A stretch of 22,055 nucleotides of DNA from JAWBOW01 sp038825775 (GTDB lineage: Archaea > Nanobdellota > Nanobdellia > Woesearchaeales > WAPY01), in NCBI GenBank assembly GCA_038825775.1, contig JAWBOW010000009.1, forward strand, positions 1-22,055, given 5' to 3'. The notes beneath the pieces were generated by a model. The model saw nothing but the letters and a program-made list of their open reading frames with translations. It did no database searches and had not been told where the DNA came from. Made by a program: the position numbers and the translations under genes. Shown one piece after another: positions 15,946 through 22,055 of the stretch (its first letter is position 1; every line of letters begins with the position of its first letter).

Positions 15946-15968
15946 ATTCTTATATTTGCTCTTATTTT

Positions 15969-16595
15969 TTATTCATAAATTTCAACATTTTCTAAACTTA
16001 AAACTCCATGTCTATTCATTATTTTATAATTTTGTGAGGTTAAATTTTTTTCCGAGTTTTTATTTTTATCATTAAGATAATTTCCCCTATAAATTCCAAA
16101 TAAAACATCATACAAATCTCCGTTTTCATCCATGAACATAGTCCATTCAGCATTTCTTGAACAAGAGTATCTTATATATGAAGGACTAAAATTTTTTTCT
16201 TCTCGCTCATAAACTGACAAAACATTAAAGGTTGGGCATAACATAATAACAATGTTTTTTGATTCAAAAACATCATTAATAACATTGCCAAAATAAATAT
16301 ATTCTTTAGCAATTTTACCAATATTGTATGCTTTATTTTTATTTTCTCCTTGCAAAACAATGAACAAATCATAAAATTTTGTGTTATTGTATTCTAAATT
16401 TTTTGTGTAGTGTTTTTGGGCTAAATCATTAATTATCAATGCTTCTTCATACATTTTCTCTTTTTGTTCAAAAGAGTTTTTTAAAAATGCTTTTGATCTT
16501 GCGATATAATTTTTTAGTAGAATAAAATTCAGTATTGAAAATATTAAGATTAAAATTAATAAAATAATTTTTGTTTTTTCTTCGTTCTTAAACAT
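15969..16595 (-). CDS. One-segment membrane protein, paired with its upstream neighbour (paralogue B2)
   Basis: The protein has about 208 residues: a short charged N-terminus, one membrane helix (about 10-28), a helical stretch and an extracellular beta-rich domain. The C-terminal half matches the product of the gene just upstream: IVIMLCP then VLSVYE against FFIAYCP then LVEVYN, a second cysteine about 25 to 35 residues later, then GDLYDVLFGI against GREFDILNGI, and KIMNRHGV against NIMKEYGV. I start at ATG 16595 because AGGG precedes it closely; ATG 16610 would overlap the upstream gene by 23 bases instead of 8 and has no ribosome site. The two frames overlap, so translation is coupled. Family not recognised; position and topology suggest a minor pilin-like or accessory subunit. 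Confidence 0.72.
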   Translation of the reverse strand: MFKNEEKTKIILLILILIFSILNFILLKNYIARSKAFLKNSFEQKEKMYEEALIINDLAQKHYTKNLEYNNTKFYDLFIVLQGENKNKAYNIGKIAKEYIYFGNVINDVFESKNIVIMLCPTFNVLSVYEREEKNFSPSYIRYSCSRNAEWTMFMDENGDLYDVLFGIYRGNYLNDKNKNSEKNLTSQNYKIMNRHGVLSLENVEIYE

Positions 16596-17277
16596 TTGCC
16601 CTAACCCCATATTCTTTCATAATATTTTGTGCAAGTTGTGGTCCTAAAATTTTGAATGGTTTTGTTTTTAATTTTGTTCCATCTTTTATTAAGATTCCAT
16701 TTAAAATATCAAATTCTCTTCCGTAATTGTCAATTGCGTTTTTGCAAGAGATGCCTGTTTTATATATAGTATGAGTTTTTGCAACTTTAAAATCCAAAAT
16801 TTCATTTTTGAAATTTGAATTATAAACTTCAACTAAATCAATTTCAGGGCAGTATGCTATAAAGAAATTTTCATTGTTTATTTTAGAATTAATAAACAGT
16901 CCGAAATCATAATTCATTTTTATATAGCTTATACTATAAATCTTAAAGTTCGTTGTGTTTTTATCATCAAAAATCATTATGTACATATCTTCAAAATTTT
17001 CATTTAATGGTAAATCATTTTTTATTATTGCTGAAGAAAGTTTTGATTCAGAATCTATAAGCAAGTTTATTGTTTTGTAGAATTTTTCATCCAAGTTAAT
17101 ATTAGCTTTATTTTGGTTTTCTATTTTTTGTTTGATTATTGTTAAATAAGAGAAGGTTAAAATTTGTAATAATAATATAAAAAAGAGTAACATTAAAATT
17201 AACTCTTTTTTTTCTTTTTTTGGTTTTATAATTTTTAGTTTCCTTTCTTTTTCTTTTTTATTTGCTTTAATTACCAT
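16588..17277 (-). CDS. One-segment membrane protein, paralogue B1
   Basis: The protein has 229 residues: a very basic cytoplasmic N-terminus (about 1-25, mostly Lys/Glu), one membrane helix (about 26-46), then an extracellular domain with Cys143 (AYCPEIDLVEVY) and Cys178. The domain is related to that of the following gene product, sharing the CP motif, the VY strand, the D-x-L-x-GI motif and the final YGV segment. The pair probably arose by tandem duplication and may form a heterodimer joined through the two conserved cysteines; that is inference. The upstream gap of 43 bases is T-rich on the plus strand (A-rich in the message) and has no strong ribosome site. Family not recognised. Confidence 0.72.
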   Translation of the reverse strand: MVIKANKKEKERKLKIIKPKKEKKELILMLLFFILLLQILTFSYLTIIKQKIENQNKANINLDEKFYKTINLLIDSESKLSSAIIKNDLPLNENFEDMYIMIFDDKNTTNFKIYSISYIKMNYDFGLFINSKINNENFFIAYCPEIDLVEVYNSNFKNEILDFKVAKTHTIYKTGISCKNAIDNYGREFDILNGILIKDGTKLKTKPFKILGPQLAQNIMKEYGVRANV

Positions 17278-17320
17278 TTTTGTTTTATTTTATTATTTTT
17301 TAAAATTTTATTTCTTATTT

Positions 17321-17749
17321 TTATTTCTTAATGTTTGTGATGTTAAAAGAAATGTACTCTATGCTTACATTCTTTGGAATTTTTACATAAACAAGTTTTG
17401 AGTTTTCGCAATAAAGGTTTAATCTTTCTGTTTGGTGCTCCTTTTTTCCCTCAGAATTAACAAAGTTTTCTGAAATTATGCTTTGCGTTACTATTCTTTT
17501 TACTTGTAATGTTTTATTAGAACCCTCTTGCGAGTATTCTCCTGAGTAAATTGGCGAAACATATATTCTTTCACCCATGCTTCCTATTGTCCTCTCGTAA
17601 AGTGTTTTTCCAGAAGATGGGAATTTATAATAGAATAGCAATAAAACAAGAGTAATTCCAATAATTAATATTAGAATTATGAAGATAATTTCAATATTTA
17701 ATTGTGCTTTAATATTTTTTATTAATTTACTTGCTTGTTTGTTTAGCAT
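17321..17749 (-). CDS. Class III prepilin-like protein, first gene of the minus-strand operon
   Basis: The protein has 142 residues. The segment NIKAQLNIEIIF precedes a long hydrophobic run (about 21-42). Lys14-Ala15, Gln16 and Glu20 fit the archaeal class III signal (Q at +1, E at +5), the best match in this window. The mature part is small, with a YVSPIYSGEY motif, one cysteine (Cys114) and a beta-rich end. The reading frame stays open upstream to an ATG at 17872, but I start at 17749: a TATA-like box at 17771-17780 places transcription at about this ATG, and the longer form would bury the signal behind 41 unlikely residues that overlap the divergent gene. It leads an operon that ends at 12264. 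Confidence 0.8.
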   Translation of the reverse strand: MLNKQASKLIKNIKAQLNIEIIFIILILIIGITLVLLLFYYKFPSSGKTLYERTIGSMGERIYVSPIYSGEYSQEGSNKTLQVKRIVTQSIISENFVNSEGKKEHQTERLNLYCENSKLVYVKIPKNVSIEYISFNITNIKK

Positions 17750-17770
17750 TATCAGTTTAAAACGAACAAC

Positions 17771-17780
17771 TATATTTAAA
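17771..17780 (-). promoter_or_regulatory. TATA-like box for the minus-strand pilin operon (leaderless)
   Basis: On the minus strand this reads TTTAAATATA, centred about 26 bases before the ATG at 17749. No ribosome site precedes that ATG, which fits a leaderless message for the first gene of the operon. Confidence 0.55.
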
Positions 17781-17817
17781 TTTTTCTTAAACAAATTTTT
17801 AAAGTTTTTAGAAAGAA

Positions 17818-17827
17818 TTATAAAATA
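17818..17827 (+). promoter_or_regulatory. TATA-like box for the TatD gene (leaderless)
   Basis: TTATAAAATA is centred about 26 bases before the ATG at 17848, placing the transcript start at or next to the start codon. It lies 38 bases from the divergent box at 17771-17780, so the two promoters are back to back. Confidence 0.55.
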
Positions 17828-17847
17828 GGGATGAATATGCTTTTGAT

Positions 17848-18606
17848 ATGATACTTGTGGATGTTCATGCACACATAGATTCTTTTAAGGAAAGTGAAAT
17901 AAAGAATGTTATTTCAAGGGCTGTTAATAATGAAGTTAAAGTTATAATTAATAATGGAATTGACAAAGAAACTAATAGAAAAACCATTGAACTTTCTAAT
18001 AAGTATAAGATAATAAAACCTGCTTTGGGCTTGCATCCTGAATTTATTGAAAAGTTTGATGATAAAATTATTGAGGAAGAAATTGATTTTATAAAAGAGT
18101 ATAAGAATAAGATTGTTGCGATTGGTGAAATAGGACTTGATTTTCATTGGGTTAAAAATGTTGAATTGAGAAAAAAACAAGAGGAACTTTTTAAAGAGTT
18201 TTTATTGTTAGCAAAAAAAATTAAAAAACCTGTTATTGTTCATTCAAGAGAAGCCGAAACCGAAACTTTAAGGATAATTGAGGAGCTTGGTTTAAATAAT
18301 GTAGTTATGCATTGTTTTGGCGGTAATTTAGAACTTGTTGATAAAATAATTAAAAACAAGTTTTATGTTTCAATCCCACCAATTATTGTTAGGAGTTCTC
18401 ATTTTCAAGATATCGTTAAAAAAGTTCCTTTAAGTCATATTTTAACAGAAACTGATGCTCCTTGGCTCAGTCCTTTTAAGGACAAGAAGAACGAACCTTC
18501 ATTTGTTGTTGAAACAATAAAAAAGATTTCTGAAATTAAGAAATTAAGTCAAGAAGAAGTTGCGAATAATATTTTTTTGAATTATCAAAGGGTTTTCTTA
18601 AGTTAA
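17848..18606 (+). CDS. tatD: TatD-family metal-dependent deoxyribonuclease
   Basis: The protein has 252 residues, the usual length of the family. The TIM-barrel metal ligands are all present: VDVHAH (His7, His9), GLHP (His63 region), GEIGLD with Glu94, VHSRE with His132, MHCFGG with His155, and TETDAPWL with Asp203. Members are soluble cytoplasmic Mg-dependent nucleases acting on DNA, involved in DNA processing or repair. The start is supported by the promoter spacing and by the motif beginning at residue 4. It diverges from the pilus-like operon and seems functionally unrelated to it. It faces the next gene tail to tail across an A-rich gap of 35 bases. Confidence 0.93.
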   Translation: MILVDVHAHIDSFKESEIKNVISRAVNNEVKVIINNGIDKETNRKTIELSNKYKIIKPALGLHPEFIEKFDDKIIEEEIDFIKEYKNKIVAIGEIGLDFHWVKNVELRKKQEELFKEFLLLAKKIKKPVIVHSREAETETLRIIEELGLNNVVMHCFGGNLELVDKIIKNKFYVSIPPIIVRSSHFQDIVKKVPLSHILTETDAPWLSPFKDKKNEPSFVVETIKKISEIKKLSQEEVANNIFLNYQRVFLS

Positions 18607-18641
18607 GAATATAAAAATAAGATAAGAACAAAAAATAAAAT

Positions 18642-19133
18642 TTAATTAAAAACTAAATTTCTGTAATAAATCACTGGTTTTTGATTAAAATAATTTTCTA
18701 CTTCTTTCTCCAGAGCTAATATTTCTTCTTTGCTCATTTTATAGGCACTTATCAATTCATTTTTTAAATTTTGCTTTCTACGTTCATAATTCTTGACATT
18801 AAAGTGTTCTAATGCAAGAATTGTTTTATATTCTACTTTCTTAATCCTTTTTATTTTTTCTTCATTCAAATCTTTATTATTTGAGTAATAATTAATCATT
18901 TTGATTGTTTCTTCCAAATACCTTATATCCTTTTTAGAGCATCCCCTTGTGTATAGAGAATAAACATGATAATAAGGATCAACATCTTTTGGATAAACTG
19001 TTTTTATATTAGTTTCTATAATACTTTCCTTGCTTAAATTAGTATTTTTTTGAATTATGTTTTCAATATTTTTTCCATAATTGTTTTCTTCCTTATTGCC
19101 AAGAATTCTATTTCCAACAATTATGTTAATCAT
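18642..19133 (-). CDS. Unrecognised charged, mainly helical protein
   Basis: The protein has 163 residues and no signal peptide or membrane segment, so it should be cytoplasmic. It starts with a hydrophobic strand (INIIVGNRILG), then asparagine-rich and helical stretches with many Lys, Glu, Asn and Tyr, including DVDPYYHVYSLYTRGCSKKD and a long C-terminal helical part (about 88-150) that may form a coiled coil. The start is well supported by GGAGGT six bases upstream and a TATA-like box farther upstream. It stands alone between two unrelated transcription units. No family is recognised, and I do not propose a function. Confidence 0.72.
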   Translation of the reverse strand: MINIIVGNRILGNKEENNYGKNIENIIQKNTNLSKESIIETNIKTVYPKDVDPYYHVYSLYTRGCSKKDIRYLEETIKMINYYSNNKDLNEEKIKRIKKVEYKTILALEHFNVKNYERRKQNLKNELISAYKMSKEEILALEKEVENYFNQKPVIYYRNLVFN

Positions 19134-19139
19134 TTTTAT

Positions 19140-19145
19140 ACCTCC
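19140..19145 (-). promoter_or_regulatory. Ribosome binding site for the 163-residue protein
   Basis: On the minus strand this reads GGAGGT, six bases before the ATG at 19133. It is the strongest Shine-Dalgarno core on that strand. Confidence 0.65.
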
Positions 19146-19178
19146 AATATTGCTTCAATAATAATATAAGTTAAACTA

Positions 19179-19190
19179 GTATAAATATTT
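19179..19190 (-). promoter_or_regulatory. TATA-like box for the 163-residue protein
   Basis: The minus strand reads AAATATTTATAC, which would start transcription near 19159 and leave a leader of about 26 bases holding the GGAGGT site. It lies in the 170-base gap below the glycosyltransferase gene. Confidence 0.45.
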
Positions 19191-19199
19191 TTCTATTTT

Positions 19200-19215
19200 T
19201 ATACTTAAAAGTATA
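19200..19215. promoter_or_regulatory. Operator-like palindrome upstream of the 163-residue protein gene
   Basis: TATACTT-AA-AAGTATA is a perfect 7-bp inverted repeat with a 2-bp centre, located just upstream of the TATA-like box. Near it, ATTAAGGT is repeated directly at 19229-19236 and 19242-19249. It could bind a dimeric regulator. As a very AT-rich palindrome, it is not strong evidence by itself. Confidence 0.35.
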
Positions 19216-19303
19216 CTAATATCTGTTAATTAAGGTTGTTTATTAAGGTAAAAATATTTTGAAACTTAAAGAAAATAAGAATTAGAAATGATAATCCCAA
19301 AAA

Positions 19304-20470
19304 TTATAGTTTAAGAATTTTATGATACAATTCTAAAATATTATTTGCGGTTATCTCCCAGTTAAAAGCCTCTTCAGCCCTTTTTCTAGCGTTTAACTCT
19401 AATTTTTTTCTTATTTTTGGATTATCAAGTAAAAACTCAATACCCCTTGCTAAATCTTCTATATCGCCTGGTTTTGTAAGAACACCATTACCTGCCAACA
19501 TAAAAGGAACTTCTCCAACATTACTTGCAACAATTGCCTTTCCAGCTGCTAAATACTCTGCAATCTTTAAAGGACTTTTTGCTTTTGTTATTTTATTATC
19601 TTCAAAACAAGCAACAGCTATATCCGCCTCTTTTAATAATTTTGGAATTTCATCATCCACAACAAAACCTGTAAAAACAAATTTTTCTCCCAAGCAAAGC
19701 TCTTCATAAGCAATATGCTTTAATCTTGGCAAATCAAAACCCCCGCCAACAATCATAAACTTAACATCATCCCTTTTATTAAGAATTATTCTTGCAGCCC
19801 TAACAAGCATCTCAGCATATTGTCCTCCTTGCAATTGTCCAACATAAATAACAAGCTTGTGCTTTCTCTTATCAATACCGTACTTTTCCAAAATATTTCC
19901 TGGATTAACATTTGGATTAAAGAAGGTTAAATTAGCACCTACATGTGCCTCTCTCATAAACTCCTCTTTAAAGCCCAAAGAAAGTGCTAATTCTTTTATC
20001 CTATTACTTGCGTAACTTATAGAATCAACCAATTTTGGCAAATTTTGCTCCATAAAATTCAAGTACAAACCATAAGTATAAGAAGGTGGTTGAAAATTAT
20101 AAATTGCATACTCATGATCATCCCAATCATAATGAATTGGTTTTCCATAAATATAAGCACCAAACAATGCTGGTAAAGCAGCATGTGCAAAACACTTTTG
20201 AAAATGAACAACATCAGCCCACTTAACATACTTTAAAATCTTAAAAATATTGTATGGCAAAGCCCACCTTCTCCTGTTAAAGGGAATTGTTTCAAACTCC
20301 TTTATCAAGTCAGATTTTACAACACCACGCTCTTCTTTTGGTAATGGAAAATAAATAAGTTTTACTTTATGCCCTTTTTTAACAAATTGTCTTGCAATTT
20401 CTATAATCCTAATAGTCCATGGCTCAGATGCTGCATAAATATCGTGCGGATGAACCATTAAGATCTTCAT
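19304..20470 (-). CDS. GT4-family glycosyltransferase
   Basis: The protein has 388 residues with the GT-B two-domain layout. The N-terminal acceptor half begins MKILMVHPHD and contains WADVVHFQKC and HYDWDDHE. The C-terminal half has the nucleotide-sugar donor features: IYVGQLQGG (about 208-216), FMIVGGG, FVFTGFV, ADIAVACFE and the signature SPLKIAEYLAAGKAIVAS (299-316, with Glu305), followed by GEVPFM. It transfers a sugar from a nucleotide donor to an acceptor at the cytoplasmic side; acceptor and sugar cannot be told. GGTGA five bases before the ATG supports the start. It follows the HD-domain gene by 15 bases, so the two share a transcript. Inference: surface glycan or glycolipid synthesis together with the nearby epimerase. 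Confidence 0.9.
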   Translation of the reverse strand: MKILMVHPHDIYAASEPWTIRIIEIARQFVKKGHKVKLIYFPLPKEERGVVKSDLIKEFETIPFNRRRWALPYNIFKILKYVKWADVVHFQKCFAHAALPALFGAYIYGKPIHYDWDDHEYAIYNFQPPSYTYGLYLNFMEQNLPKLVDSISYASNRIKELALSLGFKEEFMREAHVGANLTFFNPNVNPGNILEKYGIDKRKHKLVIYVGQLQGGQYAEMLVRAARIILNKRDDVKFMIVGGGFDLPRLKHIAYEELCLGEKFVFTGFVVDDEIPKLLKEADIAVACFEDNKITKAKSPLKIAEYLAAGKAIVASNVGEVPFMLAGNGVLTKPGDIEDLARGIEFLLDNPKIRKKLELNARKRAEEAFNWEITANNILELYHKILKL

Positions 20471-20485
20471 AGTTTCACCAAAAAA

Positions 20486-21259
20486 TCATAATTTTAAATT
20501 ATAATTTTTTATAATGTTTTTTTCAGTTTTAACATCAGCAACAACTTCAATATAATTTTCAATACCTGAGTTTTTTAGTTTGTTCTTTAACAACTCATCA
20601 ATTTGGAATATCCCTGCAGAATTACTCATCAAAATTTTGATCAAAATAGGCCTTTCAATCCCCTTTTCAATTTCTACTTCATCCACAGAAAGAGCTGAGA
20701 CAGAATGAATATCAATCTTTCCAATATTAAATGGAATCCTTGCCCTTCCTTGAGCCATATCTAAAGCATCAGCAACCCTAACACAACCGGCTTCTATTGT
20801 TAATGGTTTATAAGTTGAGTGGTGAGTTATTATTGCATGCAAAACCTCTGTTCTAATAATTATTTTTTCCTCATTATTATAAATTCCTTCCAAAATTCTA
20901 TTAAGTATTCCAATTGCTAAAGGAAGGCTATACTCTTGATGGTTTGTTCTATGAACACTCATACCCAAATCATGCATTATTGCTCCTAAAAAAACAACAA
21001 CCTCTGCATCATCCTTACTTAAATTATAATCCTTTTCTAAATTTGATTCAATTCCTGACTCCCTTAATAATCTAAAAAGTTTTAAAGCACTATTTGCAAC
21101 AATAGCAACATGAACAGGTCCGTGATCTGTTAATCCTGACCTATTAATTGCGGTTATGTTAGAACACTTCCACAAAGTTTGTAATTCAACATCATTAACA
21201 ACTCTATTAAAGATCTCTTCAAGTTTTTTATTATTGTTAAAAGGAACTTTAAAACTCAA
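20486..21259 (-). CDS. HD-domain metal-dependent phosphohydrolase
   Basis: The protein has about 257 residues. HD-superfamily motifs are visible (residues numbered from TTG 21259): DHGPVH (His46 and His50), IMHDLGMSVH with the His96-Asp97 pair, a further His in RTNH, IITHHS with His146/147, and the last metal ligand in VADALDM. The C-terminal third (about 175-257) is a separate beta-rich extension. Family members hydrolyse phosphate esters such as nucleotides; the substrate here is unknown. The start is TTG 21259, six bases after GAGGTG; GTG 21268 lies inside that ribosome site and is rejected. The gene sits between the small membrane protein and the glycosyltransferase. Confidence 0.85.
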   Translation of the reverse strand: MSFKVPFNNNKKLEEIFNRVVNDVELQTLWKCSNITAINRSGLTDHGPVHVAIVANSALKLFRLLRESGIESNLEKDYNLSKDDAEVVVFLGAIMHDLGMSVHRTNHQEYSLPLAIGILNRILEGIYNNEEKIIIRTEVLHAIITHHSTYKPLTIEAGCVRVADALDMAQGRARIPFNIGKIDIHSVSALSVDEVEIEKGIERPILIKILMSNSAGIFQIDELLKNKLKNSGIENYIEVVADVKTEKNIIKNYNLKL

Positions 21260-21263
21260 TTTA

Positions 21264-21271
21264 ACCACCTC
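21264..21271 (-). promoter_or_regulatory. Ribosome binding site that selects the TTG start of the HD protein
   Basis: On the minus strand this reads GAGGTGGT. The in-frame GTG codon is part of the site itself, so initiation should occur at the TTG at 21259. Confidence 0.6.
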
Positions 21272-21288
21272 AAAAATTTTTAAATTCC

Positions 21289-21426
21289 TTAAGATCCGGG
21301 CAGTATTTTAAAACCCCTTCTCTTCTCCCAAAAGTATAAAAAGATATCCATAACTAAAGTAAAAACAAGCATAAAAATAAGTACAAAAAATCCAAAAAAT
21401 CTTTTTATCATTCTCTTTGTTTTCAT
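21289..21426 (-). CDS. Small single-pass membrane protein (45 residues)
   Basis: The frame reads ATG to TAA without interruption. It begins MKTKRMIKRF, runs through a hydrophobic helix of about 24 residues (FFGFFVLIFM, then LVFTLVMDIFLYFW), and ends with the basic WEKRRGFKILPGS. Basic residues flank both sides of the helix, as in small bitopic membrane proteins. A TATA-like box at 21449-21458 reads on both strands and lies about 27 bases before this ATG, giving a leaderless message, and the stop is 29 bases from the HD-protein start. It is therefore probably the first gene of the HD/glycosyltransferase operon. Length and AT-rich context leave a chance that the frame is fortuitous. No function is recognised. 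Confidence 0.55.
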   Translation of the reverse strand: MKTKRMIKRFFGFFVLIFMLVFTLVMDIFLYFWEKRRGFKILPGS

Positions 21427-21448
21427 AAGTTGAAAGAATAACAAAAAA

Positions 21449-21458
21449 CTTTAAAAAG
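21449..21458. promoter_or_regulatory. Bidirectional TATA-like element
   Basis: CTTTAAAAAG reads as a TATA-like box on both strands. On the minus strand it predicts a transcript starting at the ATG 21426; on the plus strand, one starting near 21480, 13 bases before the ATG at 21493. Confidence 0.4.
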
Positions 21459-21492
21459 CTTTTGTAATTAAAAAATAAAAAACAAGAATAAA

Positions 21493-22055
21493 ATGAAAAG
21501 AGTAATCGTAACAGGAGGAGCTGGATTTATTGGAAGTAATGTAGTTAACGAACTAAAAAATAAGGGTTATGAAGTCTGTGTTATTGATAATCTAAGCAAA
21601 AAAGAAAGCAAATTAAGAAATGATATAAAATTTATAAAATTGGACTTGACAAGAGAAAAAGAAACAATAAAAGCCTTTAAAGATTATGAGTGCGTAATAC
21701 ATTTGGCAGCAAAAATTGGGGGAATTGGTTATTTTCACAAATACCCTGCAACAATTCTAAGCGAGAATAATAAAATAAACTCGTCTGTTTTCAGTGCTTG
21801 TGTAAAAAACAATATAAAAAGAATAATTTATATTTCATCATCAATGGTTTTTGAAAGCACAAAAAGATTTCCAAGCAAGGAAGAGGATGTTTATAATATA
21901 CCACCTCCAAAAACAGCGTATGGTTTTTCTAAATTAAGCGGAGAATATTATTGTAAGGCATTTTATGAAGAATTCGGACTAAAATACACTATAATAAGAC
22001 CATTCAATGCTTACGGTATCAACGAATACCCTGGAGAAGAAGTTGGTTATGCTCA
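21493..22055 (+). CDS. NAD-dependent sugar-nucleotide epimerase/dehydratase, N-terminal part (3' end outside window)
   Basis: The 187 residues present are the N-terminal half of an extended short-chain dehydrogenase. The nucleotide-binding motif TGGAGFIGS starts at residue 7; Asp32 ends the second strand (VIDN), and HLAAKIGGIGY is the conserved region after the fourth strand. Catalytic residues are visible: SSS at 115-117 and YGFSK with Tyr143 and Lys147. IIRPFNAYG follows, the usual substrate-side motif. The family interconverts or dehydrates NDP-sugars; the HLAAKIGGIG stretch resembles GDP-fucose synthase and GDP-mannose epimerase types, but the missing half decides specificity. Inference: it supplies an activated sugar for surface glycans, consistent with the divergent glycosyltransferase. 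Confidence 0.92.
   Translation, partial: MKRVIVTGGAGFIGSNVVNELKNKGYEVCVIDNLSKKESKLRNDIKFIKLDLTREKETIKAFKDYECVIHLAAKIGGIGYFHKYPATILSENNKINSSVFSACVKNNIKRIIYISSSMVFESTKRFPSKEEDVYNIPPPKTAYGFSKLSGEYYCKAFYEEFGLKYTIIRPFNAYGINEYPGEEVGYA

Noticed and set aside
15830..16075. Phe-rich open frame on the plus strand across 15945-15969
   Set aside because: It is the reverse of lysine-rich coding sequence at the ends of two minus-strand genes, which produces Phe/Leu-rich shadows.
16588..16610. Possible frameshift splitting one gene into the 229- and 208-residue proteins
   Set aside because: Each has its own N-terminal membrane helix and a full copy of the related domain, so these are two genes with overlapping ends.
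17750..17872. Upstream extension of the class III prepilin to ATG 17872
   Set aside because: It would overlap the divergent TatD start, cross two promoters, and place about 41 unrelated residues before a well-formed prepilin leader.
1..22055. tRNA, rRNA or CRISPR array
   Set aside because: No GC-rich island, cloverleaf or regularly spaced direct repeat was visible by eye; the A/T runs in gaps are simple composition.
1..22055. Insertion sequence or prophage
   Set aside because: No transposase, integrase or flanking terminal repeats were seen, and base composition looks even across the window.

Overview
The window is strongly AT-rich with A/T-ending codons, many TTG starts, GAGGTGAT-type ribosome sites and several starts lying about 26 bases after a TATA-like box. 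It carries no introns, rRNA, tRNA, CRISPR array or insertion sequence that I can see. Class III (archaeal prepilin) signal peptides, a TadC/FlaJ-type membrane platform and secreted proteins with one C-terminal anchor point to an archaeon. The small, AT-rich, lysine/asparagine/isoleucine-heavy proteome suggests a DPANN lineage such as Woesearchaeota or Pacearchaeota; that placement is inference.

Positions 1-17749 form a surface-structure locus in two facing operons. The plus-strand half starts with the end of a DNRLRE-type surface protein and a large Ig-like anchored protein (857-2575). It continues with a pilin-like VWA protein resembling TadG (2704-3843), a cysteine-rich pilin-like protein (3976-5436) and the TadC/FlaJ-like platform (5438-7582). 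Six small or medium single-membrane-segment proteins follow, up to 12251. The minus-strand half, read from 17749 down to 12264, opens with a clear class III prepilin, then a pair of related one-segment proteins, a second Ig-like anchored protein paralogous to the one at 857, and a secreted cysteine-rich protein. The two operons meet tail to tail with 12 bases between the stop codons.

The most striking signal is a roughly 100-residue C-terminal module with six well-placed cysteines (including C-W), shared by three proteins at 7979-8878, 8885-10753 and 12264-14042. A shortened form occurs at 11297-11740 and perhaps a remnant at 7607-7963. A second, shorter beta-rich unit sits just before it. 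With the duplicated Ig-like proteins on both strands, this suggests a specialised, disulfide-rich, pilus-like machine built from paralogous subunits. No ATPase or prepilin peptidase is in the window, so the machine must borrow them from elsewhere or have them beyond the edge.

From 17848 onward the content is more ordinary: a TatD-type metal-dependent nuclease (plus strand), an unrecognised 163-residue protein (minus), then a minus-strand operon of a 45-residue membrane protein, an HD-domain phosphohydrolase and a GT4 glycosyltransferase. A divergent, truncated NAD-dependent sugar-nucleotide epimerase/dehydratase ends the window. The last genes hint at surface glycan synthesis. No stretch longer than about 230 bases lacks a gene.
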